Assembly: GCF_024734665.1 (NCBI RefSeq)
Contig: NZ_CP102931.1
Span: 4,400,001-4,464,000 of the forward strand
From: Variovorax paradoxus
GTDB lineage: Bacteria > Pseudomonadota > Gammaproteobacteria > Burkholderiales > Burkholderiaceae_C
Length of the DNA stretch: 64,000 nucleotides
Reading direction: 5' to 3'
Shown: positions 53,756-63,247 of the stretch, in pieces
How the letters are laid out: every line of letters starts with the position of its first letter
Numbering within the stretch: the first letter of the stretch is position 1
The notes under the pieces: model-generated
The model's input: only the letters and a program-made list of their open reading frames with translations
The model's database searches: none
What the model was told of the DNA's origin: nothing
Position numbers and translations under genes: made by a program

Positions 53756-54673
53756 CTAGGTAGCCGTTACCGCAGGCCCGAAACCATGGCTTTCGGCCGC
53801 CTGCTCGCACGGCACGCGCTCGACCTGCACGGTCGAATGGTGGATGTCGAAGCGCTCCGCCAGCAGGGCGCGCAACCGCAGCATCAGCGGTGCCATGTCG
53901 CCCACATCCGGCCTGCACACCACGTGCACGCTCAGGCTCACCTTGCCGCTCGAGAGTGCCCATACATGCAGATCGTGCAGGCTGGCGACGCCTTCACCGG
54001 CCAGCAGCGCGCGTTCGACCTCGGGCAGGTCCACCTCGTCAGGCACGCCTTCGAGCAGCACGTTGAGGCTCTCGCGCAGCAGCCGCCAGGTGCGCGGCAA
54101 CACCCACAAGCCGATGGCGACTGCGATCACAGAATCGACCCAGGCCCAGCCGGTAAAGCGGATCACGAGGGCCCCCACGATCACGCCGACCGAGCCCAGC
54201 ATGTCTGCCCACACCTCCAGGTACGCGCCCTTCACGTTGAGGCTCTTGTCCTTGCCTGCCGCGAGCAGCCGCATGCCGATCAGGTTGACGACCAGCCCGC
54301 CCACCGCCACCAGCAGCATCATGGTCGACTGGATCTCGGCCGGCGCCGAGATGCGCCGCCAGGCCTCGTACAGCACGTAGATCGCCACGAAGAACAGCAG
54401 CACCGCATTGAGCACAGCAGCCAGGATCTCGAAGCGGTAGTAGCCGAAGGTGCGCCGCCTGTCGGCGGGCCGCTTGCCGATCCAGATGGCGGCCAGCGAA
54501 ATTGCCAGCGCCACGGTGTCGGTGAACATGTGGGCCGCATCGGACAGCAGCGCGAGGCTGCCCGACACAAGCCCGCCGACCACTTCAGCCACGAGGTAGA
54601 GCGAGGTCAGCAGCAGCGCCCAGCGCAGCGCCTTTTCGCTGCCACCTACAGCGTGTGAATGCTCATGTGCCAT
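53756..54673 (-). CDS. Cation diffusion facilitator transporter (CzcD/ZitB type)
   Basis: 305-residue inner-membrane zinc/cobalt/cadmium exporter. Six helices with the metal-site motif SDAAHMFTDTVAL in helix 2 and ADMLGSVGVIVGA in helix 5; the C-terminal cytoplasmic domain has LHDLHVWALSSG. It starts MAHEHSHAVGG, a short His-rich tail. The gene overlaps the end of czcA by 11 bases and would work with the RND system: CDF moves metal to the periplasm and CzcCBA exports it across the outer membrane. Confidence 0.94.
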   Translation of the reverse strand: MAHEHSHAVGGSEKALRWALLLTSLYLVAEVVGGLVSGSLALLSDAAHMFTDTVALAISLAAIWIGKRPADRRRTFGYYRFEILAAVLNAVLLFFVAIYVLYEAWRRISAPAEIQSTMMLLVAVGGLVVNLIGMRLLAAGKDKSLNVKGAYLEVWADMLGSVGVIVGALVIRFTGWAWVDSVIAVAIGLWVLPRTWRLLRESLNVLLEGVPDEVDLPEVERALLAGEGVASLHDLHVWALSSGKVSLSVHVVCRPDVGDMAPLMLRLRALLAERFDIHHSTVQVERVPCEQAAESHGFGPAVTAT

Positions 54674-57600
54674 TGGAACCTTGCAATGCGGGGTCGAGCC
54701 GTGCGCCGTGGACCTGCTCCTTCACTTCTTCCTCTTCTTCATCGCGCCGGTGCGCAATGCGGTAGAGCAGCGGAAGCACCAGCAGCGTCAGCGCGGTCGA
54801 CGAAAGAATACCGCCGATCACCACCGTGGCCAGCGGCCGCTGCACTTCGGCGCCGGTGCCGGTGGCAATGGCCATCGGCACGAAGCCCAGCGAGGCGACC
54901 AGCGCCGTCATCAGCACCGGCCGCAGCCGCGTGAGCGCGCCTTCGCGAATGGCCGCGTCCAGCGGCAGGCCGCTTTCGCGCAGGTTGCGGATGAACGAGA
55001 TCATCACCAGCCCGTTGAGCACCGCCACGCCCGACAGCGCGATGAAGCCCACCGCCGCCGAGATCGACAGCGGAATGCCGCGCATCCACAGCGCCACGAT
55101 ACCGCCCGTGAGCGCGAACGGAATGCCGGTGAACACCAGCAGGCCGTCCTTGAGGTTGCCGAACATCGCGAACAGCAGCGTGAACACCAGCAGCAGCGAC
55201 ACCGGCACCACGATCTGCAGCCGCTGCGTGGCCGAGGCGAGGTTCTCGTACTGGCCGCCCCACACGGTCCAGTAGCCGGTGGGGATCTTCACATTGCGCA
55301 TCGCTTCCTCCGCCTCGGCCACGAAGGAACCGAGGTCGCGCCCGCGCACGTTGGCGCTCACCACGATGCGGCGCTTGCCGTCCTCGCGGCTCACCTGGTT
55401 GGGGCCGGGCGCAATGTCGAGCGTGGCCACCTCGCCCAGCGGGATGAAGCTGGTGCGCTGGCCTTCGGCGCCCGCGCCCTTGGGCAGCGCCACGGGCAGG
55501 CGCTTGATGGCTTCGAGGTCGGTGCGCAGGTTCTCGGGCAGGCGCACGATGATGTCGAAGCGACGGTCGCCGTCGAACAGCGTGCCCGCCTCGCGCCCGC
55601 CTACCGCGGTGGAGATCGCGTCCTGCACGTCGCCCACGTTGAGGCCGTAGCGCGCGGTCTTGTTGCGGTCGATGTTCACGGTGAGCATCGGCAGGCCGGT
55701 GGTCTGCTCGACCTTCACCTCGGCCGCGCCGGCGATCTTGCCCAGCACGCCCGACACCTCGGCCGCCGTCTTGTTCAGCACGTCCATGTCGTCGCCGAAG
55801 ATCTTCACGGCCACGTCGCTGCGCACGCCCGAGATCAGCTCGTTGAAGCGCAGCTGGATGGGCTGCGAGAACTCGTAGTTGTTGCCCGGCAGCTTCTCCA
55901 CCTCTTCCTGCACCGCTGCGAGCAGCTCCTCCCGTGTACGACGAGGCTTAGGCCACTCGCTCTCCGGCTTGAGCATGATGTAGCCGTCGGAGATGTTCGG
56001 CGGCATCGGGTCCGAAGCAATCTCGGCCGTACCTGTGCGCGCGAACACGCGCTCGATCTCCGGAAACTTCGCCTTCAGCGTGCGTTCGAGCTGCTTCTGC
56101 ATCTCGACCGACTGCGTGAGGCTGGTGCCCGGAATGCGCAGCGCCTGAATGGCGAAGTCGCCTTCGCTCAGGCTCGGCACGAACTCGGTGCCCAGGCGCG
56201 TGGCCAGCAGGCCCGACAGCACCACCGCCACAGCGGCCAGGGTAATGACCAGCGGCTTGGCCGCCATGACGCGCGCCAGCAGCGGCTCGTAGCCGCGCTT
56301 GGCCCACACCATCAGGCGGTTTTCCTTCTCGCTGACCTTGCTGCCGATGAACAGCGCCACGGCCGCGGGAATGAAGGTGATCGACAAGATCATCGCGCCC
56401 AGCAGCGCAATCACCACGGTGAAGGCCATCGGGTGGAACAGCTTGCCCTCGACGCCCGTGAGCGCAAAGATCGGCAGGTACACGATCATGATGATCAGCT
56501 GGCCGAACAGCAGCGGCCGGCGCGCCTCCTGCGAGGCCGCGAACACTTCATGAAAGCGCTCGCTGCGCGTCAGCGGCCGGCCCTTGTGGGCCTGCGCATG
56601 GGCCAGCCTTCGCACGCAGTTCTCCACGATCACCACCGCGCCGTCGATGATGATGCCGAAGTCCAGCGCGCCCAGGCTCATGAGGTTGGCGCTGACCTTC
56701 TGGTTCACCATGCCGGTGAAGGTGAAGAGCATCGACAGCGGAATCACCAGCGCGGTGATCAGCGCCGCGCGGATGTTGCCGAGGAACAGGAACAGGATCG
56801 CGATGACCAGCACCGCGCCCTCGAACAGGTTCTTCTTCACCGTGGCGATGGCCTTGTCGACCAGCACCGTGCGGTCGTACACCGTCACGGCCTTCACGCC
56901 GGCGGGCAGCGTGCGGTTGATCTCCTGCATCTTCTTGTCGACGGCCTGCGACACGGTGCGGCTGTTCTCGCCGATCAGCATGAACACGGTGCCCAGCACC
57001 ACCTCGCGGCCGTTGTCGGTGGCGGCGCCCGTGCGCAGCTCCTTGCCGATGCCGACCTCGGCCACGTCCTGCACGCGCAGCGGAATGCCATTGGCGTTGC
57101 CCAGGATGACGTTGCCGATGTCTTCCGCCGACTTCACCTGCCCCGGCGCGCGAATGAGGTACTGCTCGCCGCGCTTCTCGATGTAGCCCGCGCCCACGTT
57201 GGCGTTGTTGCGTTCCAGCGCGGTGACGATGTCGCTCATCGTGAGGCCGTGGGCCAGCAGCTTGGCCGGGTCGGGAGCGATGTGGAACTCCTTGGCGTAG
57301 CCGCCGATGGAGTTGATCTCGGTCACGCCCGCTACGTTGCGCAGCTGCGGTTTGATGATCCAGTCCTGGATCTCGCGCAGGTCGGTGGGCGAGTAGGGCT
57401 TGCCATCGGCCTTCTTCGCGCCCTCTTCCGCCTCGACGGTCCAGAGGTAAATTTCGCCGAGGCCCGTGGAGATGGGCCCGATCACCGGTGAGATGCCGCC
57501 GGGCATGCTTTCCCGCGCCGACTGGATGCGCTCGTTGACAAGCTGCCGCGCGAAGTAGATGTCGGTGCCGTCCTTGAAGATCACCGTCACCTGCGAAAGA

Positions 57601-57866
57601 CCGTAGCGCGACAGCGAGCGGGTCTGCTGCAGGCCCGGCAGGCCGGCCATGACGGTCTCGATCGGGTAGGTCACGCGCTGCTCGGTCTCCAGCGGGGAGT
57701 AGCCGGGCGCGGCGGTGTTGATCTGCACCTGCACGTTGGTGATGTCGGGCACGGCGTCGATGGGCAGCTTCTGGTAGCTGAAGATGCCGAGTGCCGCCAT
57801 GCCGAGCACGGCAAGCAGGATCAGCCAGCGCTGCTCGATGGAGAAGCGGATGATGCGTTCGAACAT
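54663..57866 (-). CDS. czcA: Heavy-metal efflux RND transporter, inner membrane pump (CzcA/CusA family)
   Basis: 1067-residue proton-driven RND pump. It begins MFERIIRFSIEQRWLILLAV and has two large periplasmic loops and twelve helices; helix 4 carries the DFG-x3-DGAV-x3-E motif (FGIIIDGAVVIVENCVRR) used by CzcA-type divalent cation pumps for proton relay. The length is normal for the family. It follows czcB by 10 bases and overlaps the CDF gene by 11 bases. Metal specificity (Zn/Co/Cd versus Cu/Ag) is inferred as the former from that motif and the CDF partner. Confidence 0.95.
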   Translation of the reverse strand: MFERIIRFSIEQRWLILLAVLGMAALGIFSYQKLPIDAVPDITNVQVQINTAAPGYSPLETEQRVTYPIETVMAGLPGLQQTRSLSRYGLSQVTVIFKDGTDIYFARQLVNERIQSARESMPGGISPVIGPISTGLGEIYLWTVEAEEGAKKADGKPYSPTDLREIQDWIIKPQLRNVAGVTEINSIGGYAKEFHIAPDPAKLLAHGLTMSDIVTALERNNANVGAGYIEKRGEQYLIRAPGQVKSAEDIGNVILGNANGIPLRVQDVAEVGIGKELRTGAATDNGREVVLGTVFMLIGENSRTVSQAVDKKMQEINRTLPAGVKAVTVYDRTVLVDKAIATVKKNLFEGAVLVIAILFLFLGNIRAALITALVIPLSMLFTFTGMVNQKVSANLMSLGALDFGIIIDGAVVIVENCVRRLAHAQAHKGRPLTRSERFHEVFAASQEARRPLLFGQLIIMIVYLPIFALTGVEGKLFHPMAFTVVIALLGAMILSITFIPAAVALFIGSKVSEKENRLMVWAKRGYEPLLARVMAAKPLVITLAAVAVVLSGLLATRLGTEFVPSLSEGDFAIQALRIPGTSLTQSVEMQKQLERTLKAKFPEIERVFARTGTAEIASDPMPPNISDGYIMLKPESEWPKPRRTREELLAAVQEEVEKLPGNNYEFSQPIQLRFNELISGVRSDVAVKIFGDDMDVLNKTAAEVSGVLGKIAGAAEVKVEQTTGLPMLTVNIDRNKTARYGLNVGDVQDAISTAVGGREAGTLFDGDRRFDIIVRLPENLRTDLEAIKRLPVALPKGAGAEGQRTSFIPLGEVATLDIAPGPNQVSREDGKRRIVVSANVRGRDLGSFVAEAEEAMRNVKIPTGYWTVWGGQYENLASATQRLQIVVPVSLLLVFTLLFAMFGNLKDGLLVFTGIPFALTGGIVALWMRGIPLSISAAVGFIALSGVAVLNGLVMISFIRNLRESGLPLDAAIREGALTRLRPVLMTALVASLGFVPMAIATGTGAEVQRPLATVVIGGILSSTALTLLVLPLLYRIAHRRDEEEEEVKEQVHGARLDPALQGSNGT

Positions 57867-57876
57867 GCGGGCTTCC

Positions 57877-59244
57877 TCAGTGGGTGTGCGTGGCGGAGCT
57901 CTTGCCCTGCTGCGACTTCACGACGAAGCTGCCGCTGGCTGCATAGGCCGCGCCGGGCTTCAGGCCGCTCACGATCTCGATGCGCTTGCCGTCGCTGCGC
58001 CCGGTCTGCACATGCTGCGGCAGGAAGCCGCCGGGCACGCGCAGGAACACGGTGGGCTTGTCTTCCACCGTCTGCACCGCTTCGGCCGAGACGGTCACGG
58101 GGGCATCCGTCTCGGAGGCCACGAGCTCGACGTTCACGAACAGGCCCGGGCGCCAGATGCGCTGCGGGTTGGTCAGTGTGACGCGCGCGGTGGCGGTGCG
58201 CGTCTGCGCGCCGATCAGCGAGCCCACGTACGACACCTTGCCGGTCGCGGTCTGGTCGAAGGCGCTGGAGCGGATGCTCACCGGCTCGCCGATGCGCACC
58301 AGGTTCAGGTTGTTGGCGGCCACGCTGCTCTCTGCCCACACGGTCGACAGATCAGAGATGGTGAAGACGTTGACGGCCTCGCCCACCGATTCGCCGAGCG
58401 AGATGTGCTTTTCGACCACCATGCCATCGAAGGGCGCGCGCAGCTCGTAGCGGCCCAGCGCCGACGAACCAGGCGTGGCGCCGAGCGCCAGCAGCTTCTG
58501 GTTGGCATTGGCCACGGCGATCTGCGCTTCCTGCATGGCCTGCTGAGCCTGCAGGTAGTCTTGCTGGGGCGAGATCTTTTCTTCCCACAGCTTCTTCTCG
58601 CGCTCGTAGGTGGAGCGGGCCAGCTCCAGCCGGCGCTGCGCCGATTGCAGCGCGCTGCGTTGCTCCGACAACGAGGGGCTTGAAAGTACCGCCAGCACCT
58701 GGCCGCGCTTGACCTCCTGGCCCAGGTCGGCCGACACGCTGTCGACCACGCCCGCCACGCGCGGCACCACATGCGCCGTGCGGTCTTCGTTGAACTTGAT
58801 CTCGCCGGGCAGTTGCAGCGACGACTTGATACGCGCGGGGCCGGCGCTCTCGATGGTCAGGTCGGCGGCCTTGATCTGCTCGTCAGTGAAGGCGATCTTT
58901 TCTTCGTCTTCCTTGTGTTCCGACGTTGCGGCTTTTTCCTTGCCCTCTTCCTTGTCCTTTTCCTTGCCTTCCTCGTGGTGCTCGTTGTCGGCATGGCCCT
59001 TGGCCTCACCGTGGCTGTGGTCGTGGTCCTTGCCCTCTTCCTTGGCTTCCTTGCCGCCTTCTTCGTGATGCTCGCCGTCGCCATGCCCGGCGGCCTCCGA
59101 ATGGCCGGCCGCCTCGGGCTTGGCCGGCGAGGTGCGCAGGATCAGCGCGCCGGCGCCAAGGCCCAGCGCCAGGACGACCGCGATGGCGATCCACTGCTTC
59201 TTGCCGACGCCCTCGGCGAAAGGTTTACGTTCTTCGGTGTTCAT
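57877..59244 (-). CDS. czcB: Efflux RND periplasmic adaptor (CzcB family) with His/Glu-rich linker
   Basis: 455-residue membrane fusion protein. After a short cytoplasmic start (MNTEERKPFAEGVGK) and one membrane anchor (about 17-37) there is a ~65-residue stretch (roughly 44-110) very rich in His, Glu, Lys and Asp, likely a metal-binding linker. Then come the barrel-sandwich and coiled-coil domains (SLSEQRSALQSAQRRLELA) and the beta-barrel region. The protein joins CzcA to the outer-membrane channel CzcC. The ATG at 59244 is chosen because upstream open sequence is unrelated. It follows czcC by 22 bases. Confidence 0.93.
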   Translation of the reverse strand: MNTEERKPFAEGVGKKQWIAIAVVLALGLGAGALILRTSPAKPEAAGHSEAAGHGDGEHHEEGGKEAKEEGKDHDHSHGEAKGHADNEHHEEGKEKDKEEGKEKAATSEHKEDEEKIAFTDEQIKAADLTIESAGPARIKSSLQLPGEIKFNEDRTAHVVPRVAGVVDSVSADLGQEVKRGQVLAVLSSPSLSEQRSALQSAQRRLELARSTYEREKKLWEEKISPQQDYLQAQQAMQEAQIAVANANQKLLALGATPGSSALGRYELRAPFDGMVVEKHISLGESVGEAVNVFTISDLSTVWAESSVAANNLNLVRIGEPVSIRSSAFDQTATGKVSYVGSLIGAQTRTATARVTLTNPQRIWRPGLFVNVELVASETDAPVTVSAEAVQTVEDKPTVFLRVPGGFLPQHVQTGRSDGKRIEIVSGLKPGAAYAASGSFVVKSQQGKSSATHTH

Positions 59245-59266
59245 GATCTGTGGAGTTCCTTGCTTG

Positions 59267-60604
59267 TCAGCGCACGACGGGTGGCGTCGCGGCAGAGATG
59301 TCGTTGCCTTCGTAGCCGAGGAGCCGGTCGAGGTCGCCGGCGGCGCGGTGCGCGTCGGCCAGTGCCAGCAGGTACTGCGCGCGCACCTGGAACAGCGTGC
59401 GCTGTGCATCGAGTGCTTCCAGGAAGCTGAACTTGCCCAGCTCGAAGCCCTTGGTGGCCGCCTTGTAGGCGGTCTCGGCGCCAGGCAGCGCGTCGCGCTG
59501 CAGCGTCTCGGCGGTGGCGCGGGCTGAGCGCAGGCGCTCCGAAGCCTGCGCGACGTCGGTGCCCAGTTGCAGCTCGGCGGCAGCGAGGTCGTCACGCGCC
59601 TTTTCTTCGCGGCTCAGGGCCTCGGCCACGTTGCCGCGGTTGGTGTCGAAGATCGGCAGCGGAATCGACAGGCCCACGACCACCTGGTTGCGCCGGCTGC
59701 TGCCGGTCTCGCCCTCGGATGCAGGCACGCGCTTGGCGCCGAGCGACACGGTCACGTCCGGGATGCGCTTGGCCTGCTCGAGGTCAGACAGCGCCTTGCG
59801 CCGCTCGACTTCAAGTCGCGCCTGCTGCACCACGGGCGCCGTGCCCATGCGGCTGGCCACGTCCTGCGCCATCGCCGGCAGCTGGTCGACCGCGCCATCC
59901 ACCTGCGTGAAGCGCGGGTTCGGGTTGCCCCACAGCGCGGCCAGTTGCTGGCGCGCCGAGCGCAGCGTGCCCTCGGCCTGCAACAGCTCAACGCGGATGC
60001 CGGCCTCAGCCACGCGCGCCCTGGTTTCTTCCAGCGGCGAGACCTTGCCGGCGGCCACTCGATTGGCCGCCGCGCGGGTGGCCACCTGCGCGAGGCCAAC
60101 GGAATCCTGCGCAAGCCGCAGGCGCTCCTGCGCGGTGAGCACGTCGAAGAAGGCGGTGACGGTCGCCGCGCGCACCTCGGCGCGGCGGCCGGCCAGCGCT
60201 GACGCGGCCTGGTCGCGCGCGCGCTCCGCCGCCGTCACTCTGGCCGCGCGCTTGCCGCCCAGTTCGAGGGGCTGGCTCAGCTGCAGCGTGGTGGTGCGGT
60301 TGTCACGGCGCAGGTCTTCCACCTGCGCGTCGAGCGTGGGGTTGGGCCAGGCGCCGGCCTGGACGATGGCGGCCTCGGTGGCCTCCTGCTCGCGTGATGC
60401 GGCAGACAGGCCGGGGTTGGCCTGCAACGCCATCGCAATGGCGTTGCGCAGGGTCAGCGGGCCTGTGGGCTCCAGCGTGCGGGCAGCCGCGCTGGCCTGC
60501 TGTGAATACGGGGTGCCGGCAGCGGCCGACACTGCGGCCTGTTGTGAAAAAGCCGGGGGCGCCGCCATGGCCAACAAGGCCAGCGGCACGAAGAGCGTGC
60601 GCAT
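59267..60604 (-). CDS. czcC: Outer membrane efflux protein (CzcC/TolC family)
   Basis: 445-residue outer-membrane channel component. Signal peptide MRTLFVPLALLAMAAPPAFS; the mature part has the two repeated OEP domains of long alpha-helices, e.g. NAIAMALQANPGLSAASREQ and LGTDVAQASERLRSARATAE. It completes the CzcCBA tripartite pump with the two downstream genes. A hairpin with 11-bp arms (60641-60651/60693-60703) lies between it and the upstream czcI-like gene. Confidence 0.93.
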   Translation of the reverse strand: MRTLFVPLALLAMAAPPAFSQQAAVSAAAGTPYSQQASAAARTLEPTGPLTLRNAIAMALQANPGLSAASREQEATEAAIVQAGAWPNPTLDAQVEDLRRDNRTTTLQLSQPLELGGKRAARVTAAERARDQAASALAGRRAEVRAATVTAFFDVLTAQERLRLAQDSVGLAQVATRAAANRVAAGKVSPLEETRARVAEAGIRVELLQAEGTLRSARQQLAALWGNPNPRFTQVDGAVDQLPAMAQDVASRMGTAPVVQQARLEVERRKALSDLEQAKRIPDVTVSLGAKRVPASEGETGSSRRNQVVVGLSIPLPIFDTNRGNVAEALSREEKARDDLAAAELQLGTDVAQASERLRSARATAETLQRDALPGAETAYKAATKGFELGKFSFLEALDAQRTLFQVRAQYLLALADAHRAAGDLDRLLGYEGNDISAATPPVVR

Positions 60605-60640
60605 CGAATTCTCCTGGGTTGCGAAACAACGGACGGACGA

Positions 60641-60703
60641 ATTCGGCGAGAAGAGCTCAGCTGATGGTGGGTATCAGAAAGGGGTTGGGTTCTCTCGCCG
60701 AAT
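60641..60703 (-). repeat. Inverted repeat between czcI-like gene and czcC
   Basis: Arms ATTCGGCGAGA (60641-60651) and TCTCGCCGAAT (60693-60703) are perfectly complementary over 11 bases and separated by 41 bases. It spans the end of the czcI-like gene and its 3' region, so it may form an intercistronic mRNA structure that tunes czcC expression. Confidence 0.55.
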
Positions 60704-61077
60704 CAGAGGGCGAGAGACCAGTCGGGACGGACCGGAACGTCGGAGATGTGCGAGGCAAAGCGCTCGGCAGGCATTGCGCGCAGGGCCTGGGCCACGCGCG
60801 CCGCAGCCAGCATCGGCTCCACCGAAGCATCCGCATGCTGGGCATAGCCGGCATGACAGACTGCGCATTCGCCGACCACTGCATTGGGCTGGGTGCTGGA
60901 GTTTTTCTGCGCGCCCTCGCCGCTGTGGCTGCGGTCGGTGCCGCGGGTTTCGCTTTCGTGGTGGCCCCAGTGCTCGGGCTGCGTATCGCGCTCATGCTGG
61001 CAATACGCCGATGCCGACGCCCAGCTGAACTGGAACGGCAACAGGACGAGCAGGAAGATGAGGAGCCAGCGGCGCAT
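60703..61077 (-). CDS. CzcI-like small periplasmic metal-binding protein
   Basis: 124-residue protein with a strong signal peptide (MRRWLLIFLLVLLPFQFSWA) and a mature region rich in His, with HERDTQPEHWGHHESE and GECAVCHAGY. CzcI proteins head the czcCBA operon in Cupriavidus and other Burkholderiales and are thought to act as regulators. The start at ATG 61077 places the signal at the N-terminus; upstream open sequence is not part of the gene. The gene is divergent from the response-regulator gene with 161 bases between them. Confidence 0.82.
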   Translation of the reverse strand: MRRWLLIFLLVLLPFQFSWASASAYCQHERDTQPEHWGHHESETRGTDRSHSGEGAQKNSSTQPNAVVGECAVCHAGYAQHADASVEPMLAAARVAQALRAMPAERFASHISDVPVRPDWSLAL

Positions 61078-61188
61078 GGAGGCAAAAAGTATATCGACGG
61101 CCAGCGGCGGGCATTCCGGCAATGGCCCTGCGAACTGCAGGCCCGGCGCAATGTATGACACGCGAGTGGGGTTTTGTCCGTCAATAGG

Positions 61189-61204
61189 ATTACCGAAACG
61201 TAAC
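61189..61204 (+). promoter_or_regulatory. Candidate response-regulator box between czcI-like and czcR genes
   Basis: ATTAC-CGAAAC-GTAAC is an inverted repeat with one mismatch, resembling CopR/CzcR-type boxes upstream of metal resistance genes. It lies 35 bases before the response-regulator start in the divergent control region. Assignment is by position and shape. Confidence 0.45.
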
Positions 61205-61238
61205 CCGCGTATTGAAAGTGCTTCGATACCATGCGGCA

Positions 61239-61916
61239 ATGAGAATACTTGTCATCGAAGACGAGCCCAAACTAGGCGACTACCTAAAAAAGGGGCTGGA
61301 GGAGAACGGTTACGTCGTGGACATCGCCCGCGACGGCATCGAGGGGAGATACCTCGCCACAGAGGGGGAATACGCGTTGGTCCTGCTCGACGTGATGCTC
61401 CCCGGCATCGATGGCTTTGCCGTGCTGCAGGCCATCCGGCGCACCAAGAACGTGCCCGTGCTGGTGCTCACGGCGCGCGACAAGGTCGAAGACCGCGTGC
61501 AGGGGCTGCAGCAGGGCGCGGACGACTACCTCGTCAAGCCCTTCTCCTTCTCCGAGCTGCTGGCCCGTGTGCAGGCGCTGCTGCGTCGCGGCAAACCACA
61601 GGAATCGACCATGCTGCGGCTGGCTGACCTGGAGGTCGACCTCCTCAGCCGCAAGTGCGTGCGCAACCGCACGCGCCTCGACCTCACGGCCAAGGAGTTC
61701 ACGCTGCTGCTGGTGCTGCTGCGCCGGCGCGGCCAGATCCTGTCGCGCACCACGCTTGCCGAGCAGGTGTGGGACATGAACTTCGACAGCGACACCAACG
61801 TGGTCGAAGTGGCCATCCGGCGCCTGCGCAGCAAGCTCGACGATCCGTTCGAGGTGAAGCTGCTGCATACGGTGCGCGGCATGGGCTACGTTCTCGAAGA
61901 CCGCTCCTGGTCTTGA
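61239..61916 (+). CDS. Heavy-metal two-component response regulator (CzcR/CusR type, OmpR family)
   Basis: 225-residue regulator. The receiver domain has the acidic pair ([12 protein letters not shown]), phospho-acceptor Asp in [13 protein letters not shown] and the conserved Lys in [14 protein letters not shown]; the C-terminal winged helix ([18 protein letters not shown] ... [11 protein letters not shown]) is OmpR-like. The start at ATG 61239 is standard; the upstream start adds nine non-conserved residues. It is divergent from the czcI-czcCBA operon and couples to the kinase gene by a TTGA overlap, so it probably controls the efflux operon. Confidence 0.94.
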   Translation: MRILVIEDEPKLGDYLKKGLEENGYVVDIARDGIEGRYLATEGEYALVLLDVMLPGIDGFAVLQAIRRTKNVPVLVLTARDKVEDRVQGLQQGADDYLVKPFSFSELLARVQALLRRGKPQESTMLRLADLEVDLLSRKCVRNRTRLDLTAKEFTLLLVLLRRRGQILSRTTLAEQVWDMNFDSDTNVVEVAIRRLRSKLDDPFEVKLLHTVRGMGYVLEDRSWS

Positions 61917-63247
61917 CCGCCCGGCCGCACTCACTCCAGAGCCGCTTGTCGCTCTGGTTCGCCGCGCAGACCCTGTTCGGGCTCAGCGTGATCTGCTTCG
62001 CCATCTACCTCGTCACGGCCTGGAGCTTCGGGCAGAAACAGGAAGAGGAGCTCAACCAGAAGGCAGTGCTCGTGGAGCACCTGCTGAAAGAGGCCGAGAA
62101 AGGCGGCGACCTCGTCTTCCTGCGGCACAAGCTCGACGACTTCTTCTCGATGCAGGACGACGTGAGCCTGTCGATCTCGCATGCGGGCAAGCAGCTTTTC
62201 CAGTCCAGTCCCACGGCCGGCGGCCGCTGGATGCGGCGCGACCTCGTGGTGCCCTGGCAGCAGAGTGGCCTGACGACGCAGCTGCAGGTGCAGCTCGGCG
62301 TGAACACGGCACAGGAAGCCCGCCTGCTCGAACGGCTCGCATGGACGCTGCTGGGCGCCGTCGTGCTGGGCACGGCGCTGGTCTCGCTCACGGGCATGTG
62401 GCTGGTGCGGCGTGGCCTGCGCCCGCTCAAGGCGCTGGCCCAGCGCACCGCTGCAATGGCGCCCGACAAGGCCAACCGCCCCATCGACGCGATGGACTTC
62501 GCCGAAGAACTGCGCCCATGGATCACGCAGTTCAACGCGTTGCTGCTGCGGGTGCAGCGCGCCTACGTGCAGCTCGAATCATTCAACGCCGACGTGGCGC
62601 ACGAGCTGCGCACACCGCTGGCCAACCTGATCGGCTCCACCGAACTCGCACTCACGCGCCCGCGCAGCAACGAGGAGCTGCAGACCGTGCTCGCCTCCAA
62701 CCTCGAAGAGATCGGCCGGCTCTCGGGCATCGTCACCGACATGCTGTTTCTCTCGCAGGCCGAGCGCGGCGCGCCGATGCGCACGCGGGCGGTGACGAGC
62801 CTGGCGGTGCAGGCCGGCGACGTGATCGACTTCTACGACGCCATGCTGGAAGAAGCCGGCCTGCGTGCGGAAGTGAAGGGCGACGCCATGGCCGACGTGG
62901 ACGCCGCGCTTGTCCGGCGCGCGCTCTTCAACCTGCTGGGCAATGCGATCCGCTTCGCGGTGCCGGCTTCGACGATTCGCATCGAGATCGGGGTAGAGAG
63001 CGACGATGAATTCGCAGTCGCAGTCGTCAACCGTGGCGAGCCGATCGACCCTGCCGCCCTGCCCCGCCTGTTCGAGCGCTTCTACCGCGTGGCGCAGGCG
63101 CGGGACGGCTCGACCCGGCACCACGGCCTGGGCCTGTCCATCGTGGAAGCCATCGCGCGCATGCACGGCGGGCGCGTGTTCGCGGCCAGCCAGGGCGGCG
63201 AGACGCGCATCGGGTTCACGGTGCGGCGCAGCAGCGACCGGGACTAG
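61913..63247 (+). CDS. Heavy-metal sensor histidine kinase (CzcS/CusS type)
   Basis: 444-residue membrane kinase. Two membrane helices (about 13-37 and 143-165) flank a periplasmic sensor with [21 protein letters not shown] region; a HAMP domain follows, then the H box [17 protein letters not shown] and a catalytic ATPase domain with [23 protein letters not shown]. Heavy-metal kinase family (TIGR01386 type) features are evident. Translation starts at TTG 61913, overlapping the regulator stop codon by four bases (TTGA). The 3' end overlaps the antiporter gene by four bases. Confidence 0.92.
   Translation: MTARPHSLQSRLSLWFAAQTLFGLSVICFAIYLVTAWSFGQKQEEELNQKAVLVEHLLKEAEKGGDLVFLRHKLDDFFSMQDDVSLSISHAGKQLFQSSPTAGGRWMRRDLVVPWQQSGLTTQLQVQLGVNTAQEARLLERLAWTLLGAVVLGTALVSLTGMWLVRRGLRPLKALAQRTAAMAPDKANRPIDAMDFAEELRPWITQFNALLLRVQRAYVQLESFNADVAHELRTPLANLIGSTELALTRPRSNEELQTVLASNLEEIGRLSGIVTDMLFLSQAERGAPMRTRAVTSLAVQAGDVIDFYDAMLEEAGLRAEVKGDAMADVDAALVRRALFNLLGNAIRFAVPASTIRIEIGVESDDEFAVAVVNRGEPIDPAALPRLFERFYRVAQARDGSTRHHGLGLSIVEAIARMHGGRVFAASQGGETRIGFTVRRSSDRD

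Noticed and set aside
54681..57491. 936-codon open frame on the plus strand
   Set aside because: Antisense to czcA with His/Arg/Gln-rich shadow composition.
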